Made by a program: the position numbers and the translations under genes
In this document: piece after piece, positions 8,693 through 17,760 of the stretch
Position numbering within the stretch: the first letter of the stretch is position 1
How the letters are laid out: the number at the start of each line of letters is the position of its first letter
Assembly: GCA_002869145.1 (NCBI GenBank)
Contig: PKTM01000027.1
Location: 1-60,332, forward strand
Length of the DNA: 60,332 nt
Source: Denitrovibrio sp.
GTDB taxonomy: Bacteria; Chrysiogenota; Deferribacteres; Deferribacterales; Geovibrionaceae
Direction of reading: 5' to 3'
Notes under the pieces: generated by a model
The model's database searches: none
Told to the model about the DNA's origin: nothing
The model's input: only the letters and a program-made list of their open reading frames with translations

Positions 8693-10813
8693 ATGAAGGA
8701 AAAACTATACTCTCAGTTCAGTTTCAACAGAAATCATATAGACAATGTACTCGGTCTTCATATGGAGGGAAACACCGTCCCTTTCATAGCCAGATACCGT
8801 AAAGAGATGACGGGAAACATGGATGCCGAAGACATTCGTGACCTCATTGAACGTTACGAATATCTGGAAAATCTGGAAAAGAGGAAAGATGATGTCATTA
8901 AGTCTATTGAAGAGCGGGGGAAGCTTACCGAAGAGCTGAAAAAAGCAATTCTGAAGGCTGAAACCATGAAAGAGGTGGAAGATCTATATGCACCTTATAA
9001 ATCAAAGAAGAAGACTAAAGCTGACATTGCCCGTGAAGCAGGACTTGAGCCTTTGGCTCTTTACATTAAAACCAATTCTGATCTGACAAACCTTAACGTG
9101 GAAGCTGAAAAATATATATGCGAAGCAGTGCCGGATGCAGAGACAGCTATAAGCATGGCGTCCGATATTATCACTGAGGAGACAGGTCACGATGCAGAGA
9201 TAAAGGCGAGACTAAGAGAGCTTTACGAACTGCATGGTGAGCTGGTTGCCCTTCAAAAGACCGACAGCAAAGAACGTAACCCTTATGAAGATTATTACGA
9301 TTTCCGTCAGAAAATGTCCGCAGTCCCTCCACACAGAGTGCTTGCAATGTTTCGTGGCGAGCGTGAAAAGATACTTAAGCTTAAAATAGATATAGACGAA
9401 GAAATCTGTTTGAATGCTATAGCAAATATCTGTTTTGAAAAAGGGATGACTGACAATAATATAACTAAGAAATGCATGAGAAGTGCGCTTAAGAAAATGC
9501 TGGAACTCTCCCTTGAGCTGGAATTTAGAGGCGAGCTTAAAGAGAAAGGTGAGATAAAGGCAATATCAGTTTTCGCTGAAAATCTTAAAAATCTCCTGCT
9601 TACTCCAACAGTGCGCAACAGAGTTATTATGGGGATAGACCCCGCATATCGTACTGGGTGCAAGTATGCTGTGGTGGACACAACCGGAGCGCTGCTTGAC
9701 CATGGGGTAATGTATCCTACAAAGCCGCAGGAAGATTTTCACTCAAGCCGCAAAATACTGCTTGAAACTGTTCGTAAAAACGGTGTAAACGCCATAGCCA
9801 TTGGCAATGGTACAGCAAGCCGTGAGACAGAGGAGTTTGTTGCACGTATCATCTCCGAAGACGAGCTAGACATTCACTACACAATAGTCAGCGAGGCAGG
9901 AGCGAGTGTTTATTCCGCAGGCCCTGTAGCAAAAAAAGAATTTCCTGAACTGGATGTATCTATAAGAGGGGCCATCTCTATAGCAAGAAGGGTTTTAGAT
10001 CCGCTTGCTGAACTGGTAAAAATTGAGCCGAAGTCGATAGGCGTTGGCATGTATCAGCATGATGTAGCTGTGAAAAAACTAGAGAAATCTCTTACTGATG
10101 TTGTGGAGGATGTGGTGAATAATGTAGGGGTAAACCTCAACACAGCAAGCCCGTCACTCCTTTCATACGTTTCAGGACTGAGCGAAAATCTAGCAGAAAA
10201 GATAGTAAGCCACCGTAAATCCATAGGAAGGTTTAAAAGCCGGAAAGAGCTGCTTAAAGTGGACGGAGTAGGCGAGCTGACATTTAAGCAGTCTGCGGGC
10301 TTTTTGAAGGTATATGACGGCAAAGAGAAGCTGGACAGTATGTTTATTCACCCGGAGAGCTACGAAGCTGTGTATGCCTTTTTAGAAGCTGTGAACCTAT
10401 CAAGCGATAAGTGTGAGATGGTGAAACTGGCTGTTAAAGATAAAAATGTGAAATCTCTGGCCGACAGGCTGGGTATAGGTGAGTACACCATCAATGATAT
10501 TATAGATAACCTTGAAAAACCAGACAGAGACATAAGAGACGATGTGGATGCGGTTGTTTTCAAGCAGGGTGTGGTCTCTCTGGAAAGCCTGAAAGAGGGA
10601 GATATACTCACTGGGAAGATAAGCAACGTGGTTGATTTTGGAGCATTTGTGGATGTGGGGCTTAAGAATGACGGGCTGGTTCACATTTCCCAGCTTGCCG
10701 ACAGGTTTGTAAGTGACCCGGCTGATATCGTGAAGGTGGGACAAACAGTGAAAACAAAAGTTATCGGCATAGATAGGGAGCGAGGAAGACTTTCGCTCTC
10801 CATGAGGGTTTAG
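8693..10813 (+). CDS. tex: Tex-family RNA-binding transcription accessory protein
   Basis: At 706 residues this has the full Tex layout: an N-terminal helical domain (IPFIARYRKE-type segment near residue 30), a YqgF-like RNase H-fold domain (VIMGIDPAYRTGCKYAVVD), helix-hairpin-helix repeats (SENLAEKIVSHRKSIGRFKSRKEL) and a C-terminal S1 domain (GDILTGKISNVVDFGAFVDVG). Tex is a cytoplasmic nucleic-acid-binding protein linked to transcription and RNA turnover. AGCAGGTGATTC precedes the ATG. The ATP-grasp gene starts one base after its stop. Confidence 0.95.
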   Translation: MKEKLYSQFSFNRNHIDNVLGLHMEGNTVPFIARYRKEMTGNMDAEDIRDLIERYEYLENLEKRKDDVIKSIEERGKLTEELKKAILKAETMKEVEDLYAPYKSKKKTKADIAREAGLEPLALYIKTNSDLTNLNVEAEKYICEAVPDAETAISMASDIITEETGHDAEIKARLRELYELHGELVALQKTDSKERNPYEDYYDFRQKMSAVPPHRVLAMFRGEREKILKLKIDIDEEICLNAIANICFEKGMTDNNITKKCMRSALKKMLELSLELEFRGELKEKGEIKAISVFAENLKNLLLTPTVRNRVIMGIDPAYRTGCKYAVVDTTGALLDHGVMYPTKPQEDFHSSRKILLETVRKNGVNAIAIGNGTASRETEEFVARIISEDELDIHYTIVSEAGASVYSAGPVAKKEFPELDVSIRGAISIARRVLDPLAELVKIEPKSIGVGMYQHDVAVKKLEKSLTDVVEDVVNNVGVNLNTASPSLLSYVSGLSENLAEKIVSHRKSIGRFKSRKELLKVDGVGELTFKQSAGFLKVYDGKEKLDSMFIHPESYEAVYAFLEAVNLSSDKCEMVKLAVKDKNVKSLADRLGIGEYTINDIIDNLEKPDRDIRDDVDAVVFKQGVVSLESLKEGDILTGKISNVVDFGAFVDVGLKNDGLVHISQLADRFVSDPADIVKVGQTVKTKVIGIDRERGRLSLSMRV

Positions 10814-10814
10814 A

Positions 10815-11975
10815 ATGTTTATCTTTGATGAGCCTTTTGTATCTGATGTGCTTTTTGATACTGTTGTCAGAAACAACTACCCTGTGCTTAATAACGAATA
10901 TGCCAGAAACCTGCCAAATTCAGAGAGTCTGAATCTTTTGTCAGACGAGAGGTTTATAGAGTGTTTTCAGCAGAAGCCCCTGATATATACTAATTCTGAA
11001 AATGCAATCACATGGATAAATAAAAACCTGATGTTTTCAGACATCATAGAGCGAATCGAGATGTTTAAAAACAAAGTGAAATTTCGAGATCTATTGTCCG
11101 GGATGTACCCCGATTTTTACTATAAAGAGGTTCTCTTCGAAGAGATAGAAAAGCTCAAGCTGAATGATTTGCAATTTCCTTTCATCATAAAGCCTGCAGT
11201 AGGTTTCTTTTCTCTCGGTGTTTACTATGTTGAGGATGCTGGTGAATGGAAGACTATTCGTGGTGAGCTTATTGCAGATGTTGCCCGCATAAAAACCTAC
11301 TACCCTGCGGATGTTTTAGATTCATCCGGTTTTATTATAGAGCAGGTAATAGAGGGTGTGGAGTATGCTGTAGATGGCTATTACAATTCATCTGGTGAGC
11401 CTGTTGTTCTGAATGTTCTCAAGCACGATTTCGCAGGTGCGGCCGATGTGTCCGACAGAGTATATATGACTTCTGTGGAGATAGTAAAAGAGGTTGAAGG
11501 CAAAGTGCTGAAATTTCTAGATTCACTCTCCAGACTGTCAGTGGTAAAAAACTTTCCCTTTCATCTGGAAATCAGGATAGATGATAAAGGAAAAATGATC
11601 CCTATAGAGATGAACCCTATGCGTTTTGCCGGATGGTGCTGTACTGATGTCTCTGTGTATGCTTACGGATTCAGCACATATGAGTATTTTATGCAGTCCA
11701 GAAAACCTGAATGGAAAAAGATAGAACAGAATACAAGTGGCGTAACAGCTATGTGTGTAATAGAAAAAGGTGCGCACATAAACGACAGTACATTGAAAGG
11801 CTTCGACTATGAAAAACTTAAAAGTAAGTTTAAAAATGTTCTTGCACTTCGCGAGACAGACTATAAAAAATACGGTGTTTTTGCTTTTATGTTTCTGAAA
11901 GTAGATTCAGAAAATAGTGATGAGCTGAAGTACATTCTTAATTCCGACCTTACTGAATTCTTAATAACTGACTAA
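10815..11975 (+). CDS. ATP-grasp family protein, substrate unknown
   Basis: An ATP-grasp core is recognisable: LQFPFIIKPAVGFFSLGVYYV (ATP-binding Lys), GFIIEQVIEGVEYAVDGYY (Glu pair and sensor) and FHLEIRID...MIPIEMNPMRFAG (Mg-binding E and N). Such enzymes join a carboxylate to an amine or thiol through an acyl phosphate. I cannot name the substrates. The extreme N-terminus (FDEPFVSDVLFDTV) does not resemble D-Ala ligase or biotin carboxylase. It begins one base after the tex stop, so it is probably co-expressed with it. Confidence 0.75.
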   Translation: MFIFDEPFVSDVLFDTVVRNNYPVLNNEYARNLPNSESLNLLSDERFIECFQQKPLIYTNSENAITWINKNLMFSDIIERIEMFKNKVKFRDLLSGMYPDFYYKEVLFEEIEKLKLNDLQFPFIIKPAVGFFSLGVYYVEDAGEWKTIRGELIADVARIKTYYPADVLDSSGFIIEQVIEGVEYAVDGYYNSSGEPVVLNVLKHDFAGAADVSDRVYMTSVEIVKEVEGKVLKFLDSLSRLSVVKNFPFHLEIRIDDKGKMIPIEMNPMRFAGWCCTDVSVYAYGFSTYEYFMQSRKPEWKKIEQNTSGVTAMCVIEKGAHINDSTLKGFDYEKLKSKFKNVLALRETDYKKYGVFAFMFLKVDSENSDELKYILNSDLTEFLITD

Positions 11976-12036
11976 AAACCTCTTATTCCCTTGTATTTAT
12001 AACCTTATGTGTTAATTTTGTTGTATGGGGGTGAAC

Positions 12037-13386
12037 ATGACTCATTATGATGTAATTTGCATAGGTACTGGCGGAGCTGGCAACACTGCGGCTTTCCGAC
12101 TGGCTTCTGCGGGAAAAAAAGTTCTGATATGCGACTACAAGCAGTTCGGCGGAACATGTGCAATATCAGGGTGTGACCCTAAAAAGGTTATGATAACTGC
12201 TGCTGAGTTTGCAGATTTTAACAGACGACTCTGTTCTAAAAATATTGCAGATGAAAGACTGAAGCTTTCCTGGGCTGATATGATGGCTAATAAAAGACAG
12301 TTCACAACAAGCCATTCAGAAAAACTTATCTATAAATATAACAAGACAGGTATCGACTATGTTGAGGGGAAAGCATCTTTTACAGGTGAGGATTCTCTGA
12401 AGGTCGGTGATAAAGAATATACATTTGATCAGGCTCTTATCGCTACAGGTTCTAAACCGCTTACACTTCCTTTTGACGGCTTTAAATATGTGTGCGACAA
12501 CGAATGCTTTCTGGATTTAGACAGCCTGCCAGAGCGAGTGCTTTTCATAGGCGGCGGGTATATCTCTGTGGAGTTTGCAAATATTGCTAATGCTTTTGGG
12601 GCAGAGACCACTATAGTTCAGATTGACGACAGGCTTGTTCCGAGCTTTGATGAAGACATCGTTGAGGTTATGACAGAATCACTTGTGGAGAGTGGTGTGA
12701 AAATAATGACTGGTGCCAGAGTATACTGCATAGAAAAAAATTCAGATGCATATGTGGTTACTATTGAAACTGCTAGCGGCAAAGTCTCTGTTGATGTTGA
12801 TATGGTGGTACACGGTGCAGGCCGTGTGGCAAATCTGGATGGACTCAATGTTGATGCTGCAAGAGTAGAGGCCGCCAGAGGCGGGATAACAGTTAACGAT
12901 TATCTGCAAACTACTAATCCTAAAATTTATGCTGCCGGTGACTGCACAGCTACCAAAGGCTATCTGCTTTCGCCTGTTGCATTTATGGAGGGATATATCG
13001 CCGCTTCCAACATTTTAGATGGAAATAGCAAAAAACCTGACTATACAAATACAGGCACTGTAATGTTTAACGTTCCTTCGCTATCTGCGGTGGGTTATAC
13101 AGAATCTATGGCAAAGGCCGCTGGACTGGATTATCGTGTGAATTTTCAGCGCACTGACCACTGGTTTACATCATTTCGGGTGATAGAAAAATTTTCTGCT
13201 TATAAAGTGCTGATAGAGAAAGAGAGCAATAAGATTCTCGGCGCACATATGATAGGTCCTCATTCGGAAGATATTATTAATATGTTTGTGATAGCTATGA
13301 ACAAAGGGCTGACCACGGGAGATATGAAAAAGATGATATATGCTTACCCCACAGCTACTTCAGATGTAATTCATATGCTGGATTAA
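12037..13386 (+). CDS. pyridine nucleotide-disulfide oxidoreductase
   Basis: This is a flavoprotein disulfide reductase of about 449 residues. It has the FAD-binding GTGGAGNTAAFRLA near the N-terminus, a redox-active pair CAISGC with CxxxxC spacing in GGTCAISGCDPKK, and an NAD(P)-binding GGGYISVEFAN. A second FAD motif (IYAAGDCT) and a dimerisation domain ending YAYPTATSDVIHML follow. The last segment has Tyr-Pro where glutathione and lipoamide reductases usually have His-Pro, so their assignment is not safe. I prefer the start at 12037, preceded by GGGGGTG. The substrate is unknown. Confidence 0.85.
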   Translation: MTHYDVICIGTGGAGNTAAFRLASAGKKVLICDYKQFGGTCAISGCDPKKVMITAAEFADFNRRLCSKNIADERLKLSWADMMANKRQFTTSHSEKLIYKYNKTGIDYVEGKASFTGEDSLKVGDKEYTFDQALIATGSKPLTLPFDGFKYVCDNECFLDLDSLPERVLFIGGGYISVEFANIANAFGAETTIVQIDDRLVPSFDEDIVEVMTESLVESGVKIMTGARVYCIEKNSDAYVVTIETASGKVSVDVDMVVHGAGRVANLDGLNVDAARVEAARGGITVNDYLQTTNPKIYAAGDCTATKGYLLSPVAFMEGYIAASNILDGNSKKPDYTNTGTVMFNVPSLSAVGYTESMAKAAGLDYRVNFQRTDHWFTSFRVIEKFSAYKVLIEKESNKILGAHMIGPHSEDIINMFVIAMNKGLTTGDMKKMIYAYPTATSDVIHMLD

Positions 13387-13400
13387 AAAGATGCCGTTTT

Positions 13401-14378
13401 CTAATTTTTGCAGCTCTTAAGTTTGTAATTATGAATTTCTTCACGGAGAAGAGCCAGTAGTATTGATATAATTAGTCCAGCGAAAGCAACTGCAATAATA
13501 GTGTTGAAGGATTTCGGACTGCTTTTATCGCTAGGTGCTATAATGTCTCCGATTACTTCTGTATTCTTGTAGCTGTGAGCCTGGGTTTGAAAGTTAATAT
13601 AATTTAGTCTTTCGTTTAATTGCGATAGCTGTACCATCTCAATACTGTTTTTCTGGCTTTCAAAAGTTTCCAACGAGTCTTTGAGCCTTATTATCATGTC
13701 AGCAAGATATCTTTGCTCGTTAATTTGCAGAGCAGCCAGACTAGGGTTTTTTGTTTTTATCTCTTTTAGATTCTTCTGCATATTCATAAAGTTTTCTTCA
13801 TAAACTGCTATGTTTTCGGTGTATCTTTTGATTTTTTCATTAAGAGCAGGAATCGTTTTAGTCTTTAATAATTCTATATTCCCTTCGATTTGTTCTTTTT
13901 GAGACATTTTTATTTTGTAGATGTCTTCAAGAATTCTTGCATGCTTAGTTTGCACATACTCTATAACTTTTTTTAGCTCTTTTATTGCAAGTTCACGTGA
14001 TAGGCCTTGAGCTTTGATAGCAAATATATTTTTTTGATTTTTTACAGGATTAATATCTTCAATCCATGCTTGCTGCTTTGCATCAACTTTTTGGAGGTCT
14101 ATGTAAATAATGCTGAGTTCTTTTACTATTTCATTTGGGGTGACAAAATTCTCAGTTTCAATTAAGCTGCTATTGCTTTTGTCCTGATAACCACCAATAC
14201 GAATAAAAGCCTTTGCATTGTATATTTTTGGGGTTAAGGCCATGTATACTACACCAATAGCTATAAAGCCGAAGGTTATTATCAGAATCAGCGTGCTATT
14301 CTTTTTAATTTTACAAAATATATCGAAAAGTGTTATTTCATCATTTATTGGTTCATTCGCAGTATTATCTTTTTTCAT
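13401..14378 (-). CDS. Wzz/polysaccharide chain-length determinant-like protein
   Basis: Two membrane helices near the ends (about residues 30-50 and 292-312) flank a long periplasmic region rich in coiled coil (EGNIELLKTKTIPALNEKIKRY). This is the layout of polysaccharide co-polymerases such as Wzz. ITLFDIFCKIKKNSTLILII at the start and SPKSFNTIIAVAFAGLIISILLA before the last helix are typical. No glycosyltransferase or Wzx/Wzy gene is nearby, so it is an orphan. GAGGAG precedes the ATG. The 256 bases upstream hold nothing I recognise. Confidence 0.75.
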   Translation of the reverse strand: MKKDNTANEPINDEITLFDIFCKIKKNSTLILIITFGFIAIGVVYMALTPKIYNAKAFIRIGGYQDKSNSSLIETENFVTPNEIVKELSIIYIDLQKVDAKQQAWIEDINPVKNQKNIFAIKAQGLSRELAIKELKKVIEYVQTKHARILEDIYKIKMSQKEQIEGNIELLKTKTIPALNEKIKRYTENIAVYEENFMNMQKNLKEIKTKNPSLAALQINEQRYLADMIIRLKDSLETFESQKNSIEMVQLSQLNERLNYINFQTQAHSYKNTEVIGDIIAPSDKSSPKSFNTIIAVAFAGLIISILLALLREEIHNYKLKSCKN

Positions 14379-14634
14379 TTATTTCTCCTCTTAAACTGCA
14401 AACAGCATTTATACATAATTAACAATTATTATCAATATTATTATTACATTATTTTAAACTGAGATAATTTAAAATATTTAACATGAAATTGAATAAGAGC
14501 ATTATGGCTTATTTAAGCAATATGGATTATGTTAGCTGTAATATGTATATTTAGATATTTATATTAAAAAGCAATATATGTCAAACTTATAAATCAGCGT
14601 AATAAAAAAATACAAAACCTAGTAAATTTAAGCA

Positions 14635-15615
14635 TTACAGTTTGTAAAAATAGTAGTCAAGTAATGAAAACATCTCCTTTTCTGTGGCGCACATATACAG
14701 TCTGTTTCTAAGAGCAGCCGCATCAGGCATCCCTTTCAAAAACCACACAATATATTTTTTAACCATCTCCAGATAGAACATCTCACCCTTGTACACTTTT
14801 TCATGTTTTACAAGTTCTTTTATAAGCTCATAAAGCTTGTCACTTGTCATAAACTCAGATGGATCCTGTCTATTGTTCAGGCTTTCAAAAATCCAAGGCT
14901 GTTTCATCATTCCACGGCCTATCATAACTCCATCAACACCTGTGGCGATCATTTTATCCAGAGAATCAACATCAAAGACATTTCCGTTCCCTATTATGGG
15001 AAGCTTTGCGTTTGACTTTGCATCTGCTATAAGCTCGTAGTCTACCTCTCCGGTAAACATCTCTGTTTTAGTTCTGCCATGCAGCGTTACCGCCTCTGCA
15101 CCCTCTTCATAGGCTATTTTAATAAGCTCATTATAGTTAAGGTTTTTCCTGTCCCATCCAAGACGAATCTTTATGGTGAGAGGGACATCCCCAAGTGCTT
15201 TTTTGCTTACACGTATGATCTCTGCAGAATTTTTCGGGTCAAGCATCATGGCGCATCCGCTGCCTGATTTAATAACCTTTTTCACAGGGCATCCCATATT
15301 TATGTCTACAAACTCGGCGTGTATGTATTCCTGAACCACATCTATGGCCTCTTTATAAGCCTCAGGCTTGCTGCAGAAAAGCTGTACGCCTATGGGGTGG
15401 TCTTCATCTGTGATGCTTAAATAGCTGAGTGTTCGGTCTGCTTTGCGTCTTATCCCTTCCACGCTCACCATCTCGGTGTAAATTAGCCCGTTGAAAAATT
15501 TACGCATAAGTCTGCGAAACGGTGGGTTGGTAACGCCTGCAAGAGGCGCTGCTACGAATTTATTTTTTTCCAGTATTTTTAATATTTTATTTGTTGATGT
15601 GCTGCATTCTGTCAT
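14635..15615 (-). CDS. dus: tRNA-dihydrouridine synthase
   Basis: This FMN enzyme reduces uridine to dihydrouridine in tRNA. It shows APLAGVTNPPFRRL at the N-terminus, the catalytic cysteine in NMGCPVKKV, the phosphate-binding KIRLGWD and LHGRTKTEMFTG, and IGNGNV plus GVMIGRGMM toward the end. The order resembles DusB. I start it at MTECSTST (15615), which has GGAAG upstream and overlaps tsaD by 29 bases; a start at 15678 would add 21 residues unlike the family. It is the last gene of the ftsEX-to-dus run. Confidence 0.92.
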   Translation of the reverse strand: MTECSTSTNKILKILEKNKFVAAPLAGVTNPPFRRLMRKFFNGLIYTEMVSVEGIRRKADRTLSYLSITDEDHPIGVQLFCSKPEAYKEAIDVVQEYIHAEFVDINMGCPVKKVIKSGSGCAMMLDPKNSAEIIRVSKKALGDVPLTIKIRLGWDRKNLNYNELIKIAYEEGAEAVTLHGRTKTEMFTGEVDYELIADAKSNAKLPIIGNGNVFDVDSLDKMIATGVDGVMIGRGMMKQPWIFESLNNRQDPSEFMTSDKLYELIKELVKHEKVYKGEMFYLEMVKKYIVWFLKGMPDAAALRNRLYMCATEKEMFSLLDYYFYKL

Positions 15616-16570
15616 GTGCTGTTTCTTCCAGTGAGGCAAATATTCTGCGTCCGAAAAACTTGTGTGCAGTGAAGGCAATCATGTCGCCGTTGTCAGTACA
15701 GAGCCTTGGCGAGGGGAAGTATACCTCAACCCCTTTTTTCTCCATGAAGGTCTTTCTGATAAATCCGTTGCAGGCCACGCCGCCTGCCACCACTATTTTG
15801 TTGCGTCCATGAGCCTTTGCCTGACGGACAGTTTTCAAAAGCAATGTTTCTGCAATTGTTTTTTGAAATGATGCTGCGATGTCTGCATCTGTTTCTGTTT
15901 TTTCATTTATCTTGTTCAAAACCGATGTTTTCAGCCCGCTGAATGAAAAATCCGGTCTGTTTTTTATAGCTATAGGGAAACTGATCTTATTTATGTCGCC
16001 ATTTTTGGCTAGAGATTCTATTGCAGGCCCACCGGGATAACCAAGCCCAAGCATCTTTGCTACCTTGTCGAAGCATTCCCCTGCTGCATCGTCTATGGTC
16101 TTTGCCAGCAAGTCAAAATTATATGCTTCGTCAACATCATAAATATGAGAGTGACCTCCAGAGATAATAAGTGCCAGATAAGGCGGTTTCAAATCCTGAT
16201 GCTGAAGCTCAGCAGCCATTATGTGTGCTGACAAGTGATTAACAGGTATCACAGGTATTTTAAGCGAGTAGCCTAGTGCCTTTGCAAAGGACACTCCTAC
16301 GAAAAGCGCACCTATCAGACCGGGCGCATTGGTCACGCCTATTGCATCTAAGTCTTTTGGTTTTATGTCAGCCTTTTCCATGCACTGTTCGAAAAGGGAT
16401 TCAATCTTAAGAATATGGTTTCTGGATGCTACTTCCGGCACAACACCACCGAACCTGCTGTGGAGTTCCGCTTGTGAGCTTGTGAAAGATGCAAGTATGG
16501 ATTTTTTTTCGGAATCATATACAGCAAGGGATGTTTCGTCACAGGATGATTCTATACCTAGTATTATCAC
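15587..16570 (-). CDS. tsaD: tRNA N6-threonylcarbamoyladenosine synthase subunit TsaD
   Basis: A full-length (327 residues) Kae1/TsaD protein with GIESSCDETS at the start, the iron-binding histidines in VNHLSAH, SGGHSHIY, and the DAAGECFDKVAKMLGLGYPGGP block. With TsaB and TsaE it transfers the threonylcarbamoyl group to A37 of ANN-reading tRNAs. The enzyme that makes the activated intermediate (TsaC/Sua5 type) is at 46705-47310. Its ATG overlaps the stop of the upstream deacetylase gene by 4 bases. Confidence 0.96.
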   Translation of the reverse strand: MIILGIESSCDETSLAVYDSEKKSILASFTSSQAELHSRFGGVVPEVASRNHILKIESLFEQCMEKADIKPKDLDAIGVTNAPGLIGALFVGVSFAKALGYSLKIPVIPVNHLSAHIMAAELQHQDLKPPYLALIISGGHSHIYDVDEAYNFDLLAKTIDDAAGECFDKVAKMLGLGYPGGPAIESLAKNGDINKISFPIAIKNRPDFSFSGLKTSVLNKINEKTETDADIAASFQKTIAETLLLKTVRQAKAHGRNKIVVAGGVACNGFIRKTFMEKKGVEVYFPSPRLCTDNGDMIAFTAHKFFGRRIFASLEETAHDRMQHINK

Positions 16571-17760
16571 TTTTGCGCCAGCTCCGTTGCAGGGACCAGA
16601 TTATATCCAGCCTTAACCAGCTCCGGCATAATTTTCTCCAGAGCATCCACTGTGCTGTCCCGCAGATGACCTATCATAATTACAGAACCGTCGTTTCTCG
16701 CTATCTCTGTCCCTTCGATTATTTTGGAGCGAATATAGCTGTAATCAGGCTCATTGTCTATAAATTTACGGTTCATACCGCACTTGTATCCTGCTTTTTT
16801 ACACTCGTCGAACGCTACTGTGCCCTGGGCTGTATAGCTGTCTACAAAAGTGTCCGTATATTTTCGCATATGCTTAAATACCTGCTTCATCTTTTCACTG
16901 CTTTGTGTGAGGGCAGAACCCATATGGTTGTTGAAACCGTCTATTCTGCCGATATTTTCCACGTTGCTGGTGAGTGATGCGGATATTAAAGAGTCAGGCA
17001 TATTCAGAAGGATAGCTCCTTTGCCCGGGTCTGTTTCAGGGTATGACACAGGCTGCATAGGCTGATGCAGGAAAACCTTTTTATTGTTGTCACGAGCTAT
17101 CTGAGCTGTGACTTTCGCATGATCAGTGTATGGGATTACAGCCATTGTTACAGGGTAGGGGAGTGCTGCAAGTCTTTTAGCCAAAGCAATATTATAACCG
17201 CAGTCATCTATAAGAAAAGCGATGCTGTTCGGCTTAACTTTTTCTAGGATGACAGGGTCAATAAACTCAATGAAGAGTTTCACTTTATTGTTGGAGGCAA
17301 TAATGTTCTCTTCGTCATTTACCGCCATTCCAATTTCGGTGAGCTTCTAAGAAAGTGTCTGCTTCAGCTCAATGGTCTCGACATGAAAAGGATCAATGGT
17401 AAGTTTTATCTCGGCATTGCTGTCTGATTCTACCTGCGTATTATCTTTTATACTGTTTTTGTCCAGCCCGTAAGAAAATAGTGACAGATAAACAGCGTCC
17501 AGTACATGTTCAGTGTCAGCGACCGTTATCTCTTGTGCGGGATTAAGTATATCTGATGGTTTGTCAGCGTAGATTTCGTCGCCCCTGATAACCTTCATGA
17601 AACCTATCGCCAGAAGTATAACAGTAAGAACCGCCAATCCGCCCGCAATGAGAAGACCAGTAATCTTTGGTTCTTTCTTTACGCTTTTTGTTGGCTTAGG
17701 GGTTGAAGTGGTTATGGGTGTTCTTACCCTTTTACCGTCTCCATTCTTTTTATTTAGCAT
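16567..17760 (-). pseudogene. divergent polysaccharide deacetylase (YibQ-like), interrupted by an in-frame TAG
   Basis: The N-terminal 137 codons encode a Lys-rich tail, one membrane anchor (about residues 33-53) and a periplasmic stretch ending KQTLS. A TAG at 17347-17349 interrupts the frame. The same frame continues as KLTEIGMAVND and then a complete divergent polysaccharide deacetylase domain (SIAFLIDDCGYN, MAVIPYTDHA, FLHQPMQP, GSVIMIGHLRDSTVDAL). Without the stop the protein would be 397 residues, a normal layout for this family. Its ends overlap ctpA (11 bases) and tsaD (4 bases), as expected for one gene. GAG (Glu) to TAG is the simplest change, but the family residue is not conserved enough to prove it. 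Confidence 0.82.

Noticed and set aside
10400-10876. 158-codon minus-strand frame
   Set aside because: It is a shadow of the tex S1 domain region.
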